NCBI GenBank assembly: GCA_001298555.1
Contig: LJCW01000108.1
Span: 34,717 to 98,716 of the forward strand
DNA length: 64,000 nt
Origin: Actinobacteria bacterium OV450
GTDB taxonomy: Bacteria > Actinomycetota > Actinomycetes > Streptomycetales > Streptomycetaceae
Direction of reading: 5' to 3'
The position numbers and the translations under genes were made by a program. The notes under the pieces are model-generated. The model was not told where the DNA came from. It searched no databases and saw only the letters and a program-made list of their open reading frames with translations. This document shows positions 1 to 9,900 of the stretch, piece after piece (within the stretch, counting starts at the first letter, position 1; every line of letters begins with the position of its first letter).

Positions 1-1
1 C

Positions 2-2029
<2,028 letters not shown>

Positions 2030-2061
2030 GTCCTTCACGGCCCTGACACGGCCCGCTGACT

Positions 2062-2112
2062 GCGCGTCCGCCCCCGGGTTCCCTGACCCCCGAGGGCGGA
2101 CGCGCCTATTTT
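2062..2112 (+). terminator. Rho-independent terminator of ppdK
   Basis: Perfect 12-bp stem GCGCGTCCGCCC (2062-2073) with GGGCGGACGCGC (2094-2105), followed by CTATTTTTG. It begins 33 nt after the ppdK stop. Confidence 0.85.
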
Positions 2113-2135
2113 TGTTGTTCAACAAATCTTTACGC

Positions 2136-2177
2136 CAGCAGGCGGTGGACGGATCCCCACCCGTCCACCGCCTGCTG
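2136..2177. repeat. Perfect 17-bp inverted repeat
   Basis: CAGCAGGCGGTGGACGG (2136-2152) pairs perfectly with 2161-2177 around an 8-nt loop. There is no T-run after it and it lies downstream of the ppdK terminator. It could be a second terminator, a small-RNA element or a protein site; the sequence does not decide. Confidence 0.7.
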
Positions 2178-2418
2178 TCAATCTGCCAGGCACGTCGGCG
2201 CTTCCCGGTGCGACCGACCGCCAGGCCCCGCAAAGCCCCCCACGGCCTTCACGGAGCGTTTCGGTCGCACTGGAGTGTGCCCGGCGGAGTACAGGATTTC
2301 GGTTGTCACGCCCCTGCCGAAAGGGGTTTCAACTGTGGCTGAAAGGGCGTGGTGACGTCGTGTGACGGCATGCATACTCATGGGGCGGGGGGATTGCGGT
2401 TGCACAGGTGGGGGTTCG
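2178..2418 (+). promoter_or_regulatory. Upstream region of the winged-helix regulator, with a nested dyad
   Basis: No gene is seen in this stretch. It holds a nested inverted repeat at 2302-2333: outer GTTG/CAAC and inner CCCCT/AGGGG. The GTG start of the next gene at 2419 is preceded by a GGTGGGGG ribosome binding site. The promoter itself is not clear. Confidence 0.4.
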
Positions 2419-3471
2419 GTGCTGCGTATCCATTTCACTGGAGTGGACCTGGCACGCGTACGGATGGCAGGGCGTCCCGATGCGTTGTGGGAAACGATTC
2501 TGAGTTTTCACCGCTTAAGAGACCGGCGTGATGCGCGGCTCTTCGGTGAATGGCGTACGGAAACCCGGAGCAGGTTGAATAGTGAAACACGTTTGCTCGG
2601 TGCGCTCATACCGAGTCGGGGTTACTTTCCCGATTTCCTGACCCCTGTGGAGGGGCAGTACGGGTGGGACGTGGGCCTGGACGCGTTGCGCGGCATCCGC
2701 CCCGAGCGGATGCGGCGCGAGCTCACGCTGCTCGGCGCGGGCACCGGTGTCGGGGCCGCGTTCGGCATGCCCTCGGCCGTGAGCGGGGGCGCCGACGCGC
2801 CGGTCCCGCGCCGGCTGCGGGACTTCATGGACGGCGGCACCAAACACCTGCCGAGGCTGCTGGGCGAGCTGCGCGGCTACCACCGGGCGGCCGTGGAGCC
2901 GTACTGGACGCACATCCAGGCCCAGATCGAGGCCGAGCGGGCCGCGCGCGGCCGGGCCCTGCTGGACGGCGGCGCGGACGAGCTGCTGGCCTCGCTGCCA
3001 CCGATGCTGCGCTGGCGGGCGCCGGTCCTGGAGTGCGACTACCCCGTGGACCGCGACGTACGGCTGCGGGGGCGCGGGCTGCTGCTCCAGCCGTCGTTCT
3101 TCTGCCGGCGCACCGCCGTGACCCTGCACGACCCGGAGCTGCCCCCGGTGCTGGTCTACCCGGCGGCGGCACAGCTGGCCTCGGCGCCCACGGGCGGTGA
3201 ATCGATTCGGCCCTTGGAGGAGCAGCGCCAGCGCACGCTGGGCAAGCTCGTCGGGCACACCCGCTCGGTGGTGCTGCGGGCCATCGGCGACGGCGCCACC
3301 ACCAGCGAGCTGGCCCGCCGGGCCGGGGTCTCGCTGGCCTCCGCGAGCCAGCACGCCTGCGTGATGCGCGAGGCGGGCCTGGTCACCACCCTGCGCCGGG
3401 GCAACGCCGTCCTGCACACGGTGACCCCGCTGGGCGCCGCGCTGCTGAAGGGCGGAGCGGTGGCCTCGTAG
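2419..3471 (+). CDS. ArsR-like winged-helix transcriptional regulator with a TTA codon
   Basis: Cytoplasmic DNA-binding protein of about 350 residues. The C-terminal third is a winged helix (ATTSELARRAGVSLASASQH is the HTH), followed by a wing ending LRRGNAVLHTVTPLGAALL. The N-terminal ~230 residues resemble the DUF5937-type extension of Streptomyces ArsR-like regulators. I chose the GTG at 2419 (VLRIHFTG...) over an upstream ATG at 2362 because the family begins with this motif and a purine-rich RBS precedes it. Codon 33 is TTA (2515-2517), so translation may depend on the bldA tRNA. The first ~80 codons have clearly lower GC3 than the rest. Target unknown; no convincing partner gene. Confidence 0.8.
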   Translation: MLRIHFTGVDLARVRMAGRPDALWETILSFHRLRDRRDARLFGEWRTETRSRLNSETRLLGALIPSRGYFPDFLTPVEGQYGWDVGLDALRGIRPERMRRELTLLGAGTGVGAAFGMPSAVSGGADAPVPRRLRDFMDGGTKHLPRLLGELRGYHRAAVEPYWTHIQAQIEAERAARGRALLDGGADELLASLPPMLRWRAPVLECDYPVDRDVRLRGRGLLLQPSFFCRRTAVTLHDPELPPVLVYPAAAQLASAPTGGESIRPLEEQRQRTLGKLVGHTRSVVLRAIGDGATTSELARRAGVSLASASQHACVMREAGLVTTLRRGNAVLHTVTPLGAALLKGGAVAS

Positions 3472-3585
3472 TCTGCCCGGGGGCCCCGGGGCGCGAAACG
3501 CGGTCCGGGGCCACGGCCCACGAAGTGACGAACCACGGGACTTTCCGCCCTGGCGCCACCGGGGCCGCGCCAAGATGCTGGAACC

Positions 3586-4050
3586 ATGAACCAGTTCGCC
3601 GCGGACCACGACATCTGCGGCCGCGCCGACCTCGCGGTCGTGCTGCGCCGCTTCTACACGGAGGCTTTTGCCGACCGGCGCATCGGGCCGTTCTTCACCG
3701 AGGTGGCCGGCACGGACCTGGAACTCCACCTGGCCCGGATCACCGACTTCTGGGAGCGGGCCCTGTTCCGTACGGCCGGCTACGGCCGCGACGCCTTCGC
3801 CCCGCACGCCGCCCTGCACGCGGCGCGGGCGATGACCGCCGAGGACTTCGGGCGCTGGGTGCAGCTGTGGCGCGCCGCCGTCGACGGCCTGTACCGGGGG
3901 CCGAACGCGGAGCGGGCCAAGGCGACGGGCGAGCGGATCGCCCTGGCCCTGCACCGGCGGCTGGCCGGGCCGGACCCCGCGCTGCTCCGCCGGGAGGACA
4001 CCCGCGGGTTCGTCCCGCTGGCGGCCCTCCACCTCCGCTCCACCGCCTGA
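3586..4050 (+). CDS. Group III truncated haemoglobin
   Basis: A haem protein of 154 residues with the trHb3 pattern: RFYTEAFADRRIGPFF near the B/C helices, HLARITDFWERALF on the E helix, then Tyr and a proximal His candidate in APHAALHAA (F8), and DFGRWVQLWRAAVD on the G helix. The family binds O2, NO or other ligands. Placement next to nitrite reductase genes suggests NO or nitrite-related redox chemistry, but that is inference. The ATG at 3586 is the only start that gives a full-length domain. It is transcribed alone, between the winged-helix regulator and the VOC gene. Confidence 0.85.
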   Translation: MNQFAADHDICGRADLAVVLRRFYTEAFADRRIGPFFTEVAGTDLELHLARITDFWERALFRTAGYGRDAFAPHAALHAARAMTAEDFGRWVQLWRAAVDGLYRGPNAERAKATGERIALALHRRLAGPDPALLRREDTRGFVPLAALHLRSTA

Positions 4051-4179
4051 CCTGCGCAGCCGCAGCCCGCACGGCCGCCTCGCGGGGGCCCCGGAAAAGT
4101 TTTCCGGCGCAGCGATGAGTTTTCCCGGGGCTCCCGGTCTACCTCTCGAAAGCACGCACACGAGAGAAGAGGGACCGAG

Positions 4180-4584
4180 ATGCCCACCATGATCTTCGTC
4201 AACCTGCCCGTCCAGGACATCGACGCCGCCAAGGCGTTCTGGGGCAAGCTCGGCTATTCCTTCAACCCGCAGTTCAGCGACGAGAGGACCGGCTGCCTCG
4301 TCATCAGCGACACGATCTTCGCGATGCTGATGACCGAGGAGCGCTTCAAGGACTTCGCGACCAAGGAGGTGGCGGACGCCACCAAGACCACCGAGGTCAT
4401 GCTCGCCCTGAGCGCGGAGAGCCGCGAGCAGGTCGACGAGGTCGTCGGCGCCGCCCTCGCGGCGGGCGGCACCGAGCCCCGCCCGGCCCAGGACCTCGGC
4501 TTCATGTACGGCCGTGCCTTCGAGGACCTGGACGGGCACGTCTGGGAGTACGTGTGGATGGACCCGGCGGCCGTCCAGGGCTGA
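4180..4584 (+). CDS. VOC-family (glyoxalase/bleomycin-resistance-like) protein
   Basis: A 134-residue single VOC module of two beta-alpha-beta-beta-beta repeats. It starts MIFVNLPVQDIDAAKAFW and ends with a typical FEDLDGHVWEYVWMDP segment whose Glu is a usual metal ligand position. Members act as metal-dependent lyases or isomerases or as binding proteins; the substrate here cannot be read. GAGAGAAGAGGGA upstream of ATG 4180 is the RBS. It converges on nirD. Confidence 0.85.
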   Translation: MPTMIFVNLPVQDIDAAKAFWGKLGYSFNPQFSDERTGCLVISDTIFAMLMTEERFKDFATKEVADATKTTEVMLALSAESREQVDEVVGAALAAGGTEPRPAQDLGFMYGRAFEDLDGHVWEYVWMDPAAVQG

Positions 4585-4614
4585 GGGCCGGGGGCCGATG
4601 CCCCGCCTCCCGCG

Positions 4615-4959
4615 CTACGCCACCGCCGCCGAGGTCACGGCGGTCCGCACCGGATAGGTCCGGACCGCCGCCTCCTCGTCGTCCAGACAGCGCCCCGAGG
4701 CCAGGTCGAAGCGCTGCTTCAGCAGCGGAGAGGCCACGAAGGGCCTGTTGTCCACACAGCCGACCAGCCCCCGCGAGAGCACCGCCGCACCGGTGAACGG
4801 GTCCCGGTTGTCGATGGCGTACAGCCCCCCGGAGCGGCCGATGAACACGGCGGCCTGCCTCCCGTCGGGCAGCAGGACCGCGACGCCGCGTCCCGGGGTC
4901 AGGTCGGTCAGCTCGCACACCGTCAGCCAGCCTTCGGCCACCAGCAGTTCCACGGTCAT
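4615..4959 (-). CDS. nirD: Nitrite reductase (NADH) small subunit
   Basis: A 114-residue Rieske-like small subunit of assimilatory nitrite reductase. It shows the NirD pattern (LPDGRQAAVFIG, YAIDNRDPF, VASPLLKQRFDLASGRCLDDE) and, as usual for NirD, lacks the Cys/His cluster ligands of true Rieske proteins. The ATG at 4959 overlaps the nirB stop in an ATGA, indicating translational coupling. It is the last gene of the minus-strand nir operon and supports NirB in NADH-dependent reduction of nitrite to ammonium in the cytoplasm. Confidence 0.93.
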   Translation of the reverse strand: MTVELLVAEGWLTVCELTDLTPGRGVAVLLPDGRQAAVFIGRSGGLYAIDNRDPFTGAAVLSRGLVGCVDNRPFVASPLLKQRFDLASGRCLDDEEAAVRTYPVRTAVTSAAVA

Positions 4960-7502
4960 CGGGTGCCTCCCACGGCCTCCAGCGGCCGGATGTCGAAAAG
5001 GGTCAGGTCGGGCTTGACCTGGTCGCGTTCGGGAACGAACTTCACGGTCGGGTCGGGTGCGCCGGGCGCGTTGACGAAGGACACGAACCTGCGCAGCCGC
5101 TCGGGGTCCTCCAGCGTCTGCGCCCATTCGTCCCGGTAGTGCGCCACATGGTCGGCCATCAGCGACTCCAGCTCGGCGCACAGCCCCAGCGAGTCGTGCA
5201 CGACCACGTCACGCAGGTGGTCCAGGCCGCCCTCCAGCCGGTCCAGCCAGGTGGAGGTGCGCTCCAGACGGTCCGCGGTGCGGATGTAGAACATCAGGAA
5301 CCGGTCGATGAGCTGCACCAGTCCGGCGTCGGACAGGTCCTGGGCCAGCAGGTCCGCGTGGCGCGGGGCGGCCCCGCCGTTGCCGCCGACGTACAGGTTC
5401 CAGCCGTTCGCCGTCGCGATCACCCCGAAGTCCTTGCTCTGCGCCTCCGCGCACTCGCGGGCGCAGCCGGAGACCGCCGACTTGAGCTTGTGCGGGGCGC
5501 GCAGGCCCCGGTAGCGCAGTTCCAGGTCGATGGCCATCCGCACGCTGTCCTGGACCCCGTAGCGGCACCAGGTCCGGCCCACGCAGGACTTCACCGTGCG
5601 CAGCGCCTTCCCGTACGCGTGGCCGGACTCGAACCCGGCGTCGACGAGCCGGGCCCAGATCCGCGGGAGCTGGTCCACGCTGGCGCCGAAGAGGTCGATG
5701 CGCTGCCCGCCGGTGATCTTCGTGTAGAGCCCGAAGTCCCGGGCCACCTCGCCGATCACGATGAGCTTGTCGGGGGTGATCTCGCCGCCGGGGATGCGCG
5801 GGACGACCGAGTACGAGCCGTTGCGCTGGAGGTTCGCGAGGAAGTGGTCGTTGGTGTCCTGGAGGGCGGCCTGCTCCCCGTCGAGGACGTAGCCGCTCGC
5901 GCCGAGCGTGGGGGCGAGCGAGGCGATGATCGAGCCGACGGCCGGCTTGCAGACCTCGCAGCCGTCACCGCCCCGGGCCGCCTCCCTGCCGTGGCCGTCG
6001 AGGAGCTGCTCGTAGGAGGTCAGCCGGCGGGTGCGGACGATCTCGTAGAGTTCGGCGCGGGTGAAGGGGAAGCAGCCGCACAGGCCCTTGTCGGCGGCCG
6101 CAGGCAGCAGCTGGCCGATCACCTTCAGGCAGCTGCCGCAGCCGGTGCCCGCCTTGGTGCACTGCTTGACCTCGGGGAGGGTCGAGCAGGCGGTGATCGC
6201 CTTCTTGGTGACGTTGTGGCAGGAGCAGATGACCGCGGAGTCGGGCAGGGCCGAGGGGCCCAGCGCGACCGGCGCCCCGAGGCCGGCGGGCAGCACCAGC
6301 TGGTCGGGGCTGACGGGCGGGACGCTGCCCGTCAGCGGGCGCAGCAGGCCGTACGAGTCGGCGTCCCCGACGAGGACCCCGCCGAGCAGGACCCCGTCGG
6401 GGGAGACCACCAGCTTCTTGTAGACGCCGGAGCGGGAGTCGGAGTAGACGACGTCGAGACTGCCGGGGGCCGCGCCGTGGGCGTCGCCGAAGGAGGCCAC
6501 GTCCACGCCGAGCAGCTTGAGCTTGGTGGACAGGTCCGCCCCGGTGAACTCCCTCTCCCGGCCCAGGAGGTCCTCGGCGGCGGTCTCGGCCATCTCGTAG
6601 CCGGGGGCCACCAGCCCGTAGACGCGGCCGTCGCTGGCCAGTGCGCACTCGCCGATGGCGTAGACGCGCGGGTCCGAGGTGCGGCAGCGGGCGTCGACCC
6701 CGATGCCGCCGCGCTCGCCGACGGTCAGGCCCGCGGCGCGGGCGAGCTGGTCGCGGGGACGGACCCCGGCCGAGAAGACCACGAGGCCGGTGTCGACGGT
6801 GGAGCCGTCGGAGAGCCGCATTCCGCTGACGTGGCCGTCCTCGCCGGTGACGACCTCCTGGGTGCCGACGCCGGTGTGGACCGTCAGCCCCATCGACTCG
6901 ATGGTGCGCAGCAGGGCCGCGCCGCCGCCCTCGTCGACCTGGACGGGCATCAGGCGCGGGGCGAACTCCACGATGCGGGTGGCGAGGCCGAGGCCCTGGA
7001 GGGCGCCGGCGGCCTCAAGTCCGAGGAGACCGCCGCCGACGACCGCGCCGCTGGTGCGGGTCCTGGCGTACTCCTCGATCGCGAGGAGGTCCTCGATGGT
7101 GCGGTAGACGAAGCAGCCCGGCGCGTCCTTGCCGGGGACCGGCGGCACGAAGGGGTAGCTGCCGGTCGCCAGGACGAGCACGTCGTACGGGAACACCCGC
7201 CCCGACCGGGAGGTGACGGTGCGGGCCTCACGGTCGAAGCTCTCGGCGGGGTCGCCCAGGTGCAGGTCGATCCCGTGCTGCTCCATGAAGCCGGCGGGGG
7301 TGAGGGAGAGGTCCTCGGCGGTGCTGCCGGAGAAGTACGAGGTGAGGTGCACGCGGTCGTAGGCCGGGCGGGGCTCCTCACAGAGCACGGTGATCCTGTG
7401 CGTGGCGGTGGCCCCGCGCTCGGCGAGTGCCTCCAGATAGCGCTGGCCGACCATGCCGTGGCCGATGAGCACGATGGCGGGGGTGGGCGTGGGTGCGGCC
7501 AT
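4956..7502 (-). CDS. nirB: Nitrite reductase (NADH) large subunit
   Basis: Cytoplasmic siroheme enzyme that reduces nitrite to ammonium. Domains in order over 848 residues: FAD/NADH oxidoreductase (GHGMVGQRY near residue 14; GGGLLGLEAAGAL near 155), a BFD-like [2Fe-2S] segment (CSCHNVTKK near 427 with CGSC), a second Cys-containing segment ending GCEVCKP, a ferredoxin-like half-domain, then the siroheme/[4Fe-4S] domain with CVGRTWC near 637 and CARECAEA near 680. All four cluster cysteines are present. It lies 2 nt downstream of the FAD oxidoreductase gene and overlaps nirD by 4 nt, so the three form one operon, probably under the GlnR-like box at 8854-8880. Confidence 0.96.
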   Translation of the reverse strand: MAAPTPTPAIVLIGHGMVGQRYLEALAERGATATHRITVLCEEPRPAYDRVHLTSYFSGSTAEDLSLTPAGFMEQHGIDLHLGDPAESFDREARTVTSRSGRVFPYDVLVLATGSYPFVPPVPGKDAPGCFVYRTIEDLLAIEEYARTRTSGAVVGGGLLGLEAAGALQGLGLATRIVEFAPRLMPVQVDEGGGAALLRTIESMGLTVHTGVGTQEVVTGEDGHVSGMRLSDGSTVDTGLVVFSAGVRPRDQLARAAGLTVGERGGIGVDARCRTSDPRVYAIGECALASDGRVYGLVAPGYEMAETAAEDLLGREREFTGADLSTKLKLLGVDVASFGDAHGAAPGSLDVVYSDSRSGVYKKLVVSPDGVLLGGVLVGDADSYGLLRPLTGSVPPVSPDQLVLPAGLGAPVALGPSALPDSAVICSCHNVTKKAITACSTLPEVKQCTKAGTGCGSCLKVIGQLLPAAADKGLCGCFPFTRAELYEIVRTRRLTSYEQLLDGHGREAARGGDGCEVCKPAVGSIIASLAPTLGASGYVLDGEQAALQDTNDHFLANLQRNGSYSVVPRIPGGEITPDKLIVIGEVARDFGLYTKITGGQRIDLFGASVDQLPRIWARLVDAGFESGHAYGKALRTVKSCVGRTWCRYGVQDSVRMAIDLELRYRGLRAPHKLKSAVSGCARECAEAQSKDFGVIATANGWNLYVGGNGGAAPRHADLLAQDLSDAGLVQLIDRFLMFYIRTADRLERTSTWLDRLEGGLDHLRDVVVHDSLGLCAELESLMADHVAHYRDEWAQTLEDPERLRRFVSFVNAPGAPDPTVKFVPERDQVKPDLTLFDIRPLEAVGGTR

Positions 7503-7504
7503 GA

Positions 7505-8830
7505 TCAGGAGCCTCCGTCGTCGGTGAGCAGGTGGAACAGGTCGGTCAGGGTCTCGGCCTCCTCCCAGCTGCGGGCGAGCGCGCCCACGCTGGAGAGTTC
7601 GCCGAGCAGGACCCCGCCGACGAGGCGGTCGCCGCGGACGACGACCTTCCGGTAGGTCCGGCGGGTGGCGTCGGCGAGGCGGACCACGTCGTCACCGGGG
7701 AGCGGTGTGGTCTCGCCGAAGGCGGCGAGATCGAACGGGCCGGCCCCTCCCGGCGCGGTGCCGGCGACGGCGGCGGAGGTGAGCGTGAGACGGGTGAGGG
7801 CGCGCGTTCCCGTGTATCCGGGGGCGGTTGCTCCGCTCGTGCCGGCGGGGTCGGCCGCTCCGGGCCCGCGGATCAGCTGCGCGGCCAGGGCGTCGGCCTG
7901 CTCCAGGGCGGGGCCCGCGAGGCCGTACACCCGGCCGGCGTGCTCGGCGCAGTCGCCGACCGCGTGGATGTGCGGGTCGCTGGTCCGGAGCCGGTCGTCC
8001 ACCAGGATCCCGGTGCCCACGCGGAGCCCGGCGGCGAGCGCCAGCCCGGTCCGGGGCCGTACGCCGCAGGCGAGCACGACGACATCGGCGTCGAGCCGGT
8101 ACCCGTCGGCGAACTCGACCCCGACGACCCGCCGCCCGCCCGAGGCGTCGGCGGACGGTGCCGTCGTCACACCGCGGACCCGGCACTGGGTGTGGATCTC
8201 GATGCCGAGACTGCTCAGGTGGTCGTGCAGCAGCGCCGAGGCGTCCGCGTCCAGCTGGCGTTCCATCAGGCGCTCGCCCTGCTGGGCCAGCACCACCGGG
8301 GCGCCGCGCTCGGCCAGGGCGCGGGCCGCGGAGACGCCGAGGAGGCCGCCGCCGATCACCACCGCGCGCACGCCGGACCGCACGCCCACCGCGGCCGACA
8401 GGGCCAGGCAGTCGTCCATGGTGCGGAACGCGTGGACCCCGTCGGGCAGTTCCCGGCCGTCCGGGGCGAACAGGCCCCGCAGCGGCGGGAGGACGGCGTT
8501 GGAGCCCGTGGCCAGGACCAGCGTGTCGTACCGCTCCGTACTGCCGTCGTCGCAGTGCACCGTCCGGTCGGCGCGGTCGACGCGGACCGCGCGCACGCCG
8601 CGCCGCAGCGCCGGTCCGGCGTCCGGGAGGGCGGTCACCTCCGGTGCGTACCGGCCCGCCAGGACCTCCGCGAGCAGCACCCGGTTGTACGGAGCGTGCG
8701 GCTCTTCGGCGAGGACCGTCACGTCGGCACCGCCGGCGCCGGCACCCGCGTCCGCGGTCAGCCGTGCAGCGACCCGCAGGCCCGCGAGGCCGCCGCCGAT
8801 CACCACCACACGCTGCTGGTTCGAGGTCAT
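7505..8830 (-). CDS. NAD(P)/FAD-dependent oxidoreductase of the nitrite reductase operon
   Basis: A 441-residue flavoprotein related to the N-terminal half of NirB and to rubredoxin reductases. It has the FAD dinucleotide motif VIGGGLAGLRVA near residue 11, the NAD motif VIGGGLLGVSAARAL near 160, and a HAVGDCAEH FAD-contact motif. It lacks the Fe-S and siroheme domains. As the first gene of the operon, 2 nt before nirB, it probably feeds electrons to nitrite reduction or to nitrate reductase NasA, which here has no reductase domain of its own; that role is inference. ATG at 8830 follows CAGGAGCG-like purines only loosely. Confidence 0.85.
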   Translation of the reverse strand: MTSNQQRVVVIGGGLAGLRVAARLTADAGAGAGGADVTVLAEEPHAPYNRVLLAEVLAGRYAPEVTALPDAGPALRRGVRAVRVDRADRTVHCDDGSTERYDTLVLATGSNAVLPPLRGLFAPDGRELPDGVHAFRTMDDCLALSAAVGVRSGVRAVVIGGGLLGVSAARALAERGAPVVLAQQGERLMERQLDADASALLHDHLSSLGIEIHTQCRVRGVTTAPSADASGGRRVVGVEFADGYRLDADVVVLACGVRPRTGLALAAGLRVGTGILVDDRLRTSDPHIHAVGDCAEHAGRVYGLAGPALEQADALAAQLIRGPGAADPAGTSGATAPGYTGTRALTRLTLTSAAVAGTAPGGAGPFDLAAFGETTPLPGDDVVRLADATRRTYRKVVVRGDRLVGGVLLGELSSVGALARSWEEAETLTDLFHLLTDDGGS

Positions 8831-8853
8831 GGCAGGAGCGTGCGCGCCCGCTG

Positions 8854-8880
8854 TTTCCCCTCCGCATCACCCCTGTTACC
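8854..8880 (-). promoter_or_regulatory. Candidate GlnR box upstream of the nir operon
   Basis: Read on the minus strand: GTAAC, six bases, GATGC, six bases, GAAAC, ending 23 nt before the first ATG. The known actinobacterial GlnR site is gTnAc-n6-GaAAc repeated with n6 spacing. GTAAC and GAAAC match well and the middle pentamer is degenerate. GlnR control of nirB is established in Streptomyces. Confidence 0.55.
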
Positions 8881-9077
8881 CGGGAGGAACGCGCACCTCA
8901 GCGCCCGGGGCAAGGCCCGGTGAGGCGCTCGGTGAGGCGCCCGTCGAGGCCGCCTCGGGGACCGGTTCGGGCAGGCCGGTGGCCCTCCGAGCGTCCCGCG
9001 CGATGCCGTCCGGAGGCGGGCCGCCCCGCCCCCCGTCGGCCCGGCGAACCTCAACCTTTGCGCAAGTTTCCGGCGAT

Positions 9078-9098
9078 CGATGGGTCCTGCACCCATCG
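9078..9098. promoter_or_regulatory. Dyad upstream of the TauE/SafE gene
   Basis: CGATGGGT and ACCCATCG form an 8-bp perfect stem with a 5-nt loop, 19 nt before the GTG start. An 8-bp palindrome TTGCGCAA lies just upstream at 9058-9065. Either could be an operator; no regulator is known. Confidence 0.4.
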
Positions 9099-9117
9099 GC
9101 TCCATAGGGTCGTGTCC

Positions 9118-9894
9118 GTGCCTGACATATCAACGACCATGATCATCGTGCTGTGCGCGGCCGCCGCTGCGGCCGGATGGATCGACGCGGTGGTGGGCGG
9201 CGGCGGACTGCTGCTCCTGCCCGCCCTGCTCCTCGGCCTGCCGAACGCCCACCCCGCCGCCGTGCTCGGCACCAACAAGGCCGTGGCCATCGTCGGCACC
9301 ACGGGCGCGGCGGTGACGTACGTGCGCAAGGCCCCGGTGGACGTGAAGCTCGCCGTCCGGATCGGCCTGGCCGCGCTCGCCGGATCCATGGGCGGCGCCG
9401 CGCTGGCCGGCGGGATCAGCAAGGACGCCCTGCGCCCGCTCATCATGGGTGTGCTCGTGATCGTCGCGGGCGTGGTGATCTTCAAGCCGGGCTTCGGCAC
9501 CGCCCCCTCGGCCGCGCCCGTCAGCCGGCAGCGGGTGCTGCTCACCATCGGGCTCGCCGGACTCGGCATCGGCTTCTACGACGGCCTCATCGGGCCCGGT
9601 ACCGGCACCTTCCTCGTGCTCGCCCTCACCGCGCTGCTCCACCTCGACCTGGTCACCGCCTCCGCCACGGCCAAGATCGTCAACTGCTGCACCAACGCCG
9701 GGGCGCTCGCGATGTTCGCGTACCAGGGAATGGTGCTGTGGCAGCTGGCCGCGCTCATGGCGGTGTTCAACCTGGCCGGCGGCATGATCGGGGCCCGGAT
9801 GGCGCTCAAGAAGGGCAGCGGGTTCGTCCGCGGCGTCCTGCTGACGGTGGTCGGAGCGCTGGTGATCAAGCTCGGTCTGGAGCAGTGGGGCTGA
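9118..9894 (+). CDS. TauE/SafE family anion permease
   Basis: A 258-residue polytopic membrane protein with about eight hydrophobic segments. It carries the TauE/SafE repeat signatures AGWIDAVVGGGGLLLLPALL near the N-terminus and GFYDGLIGPGTGTFLVLAL in the second half. The family exports or imports sulfite, sulfonates and related small anions. Position divergent from the nitrite reductase operon makes nitrite or sulfite movement attractive but unproven. I chose GTG 9118 (VPDISTTM) since family members usually begin PDIS; ATG 9139 is an alternative. Confidence 0.85.
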   Translation: MPDISTTMIIVLCAAAAAAGWIDAVVGGGGLLLLPALLLGLPNAHPAAVLGTNKAVAIVGTTGAAVTYVRKAPVDVKLAVRIGLAALAGSMGGAALAGGISKDALRPLIMGVLVIVAGVVIFKPGFGTAPSAAPVSRQRVLLTIGLAGLGIGFYDGLIGPGTGTFLVLALTALLHLDLVTASATAKIVNCCTNAGALAMFAYQGMVLWQLAALMAVFNLAGGMIGARMALKKGSGFVRGVLLTVVGALVIKLGLEQWG

Positions 9895-9900
9895 CCGGCC

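Noticed and set aside
2136..2177. Riboswitch or att site
   Set aside because: It is a simple perfect hairpin without conserved junction elements, and no integrase or tRNA is adjacent.
4956..7502. Sulfite reductase instead of nitrite reductase
   Set aside because: The N-terminal FAD/NADH domain, the BFD-type Cys motifs and the coupled nirD gene fit NADH nitrite reductase.
5139..7655. An 838-codon open frame antisense to nirB
   Set aside because: It mirrors the codon bias of nirB, encodes Gly/Ala/Val/Arg-rich sequence without any domain, and lies fully over a well-supported gene.
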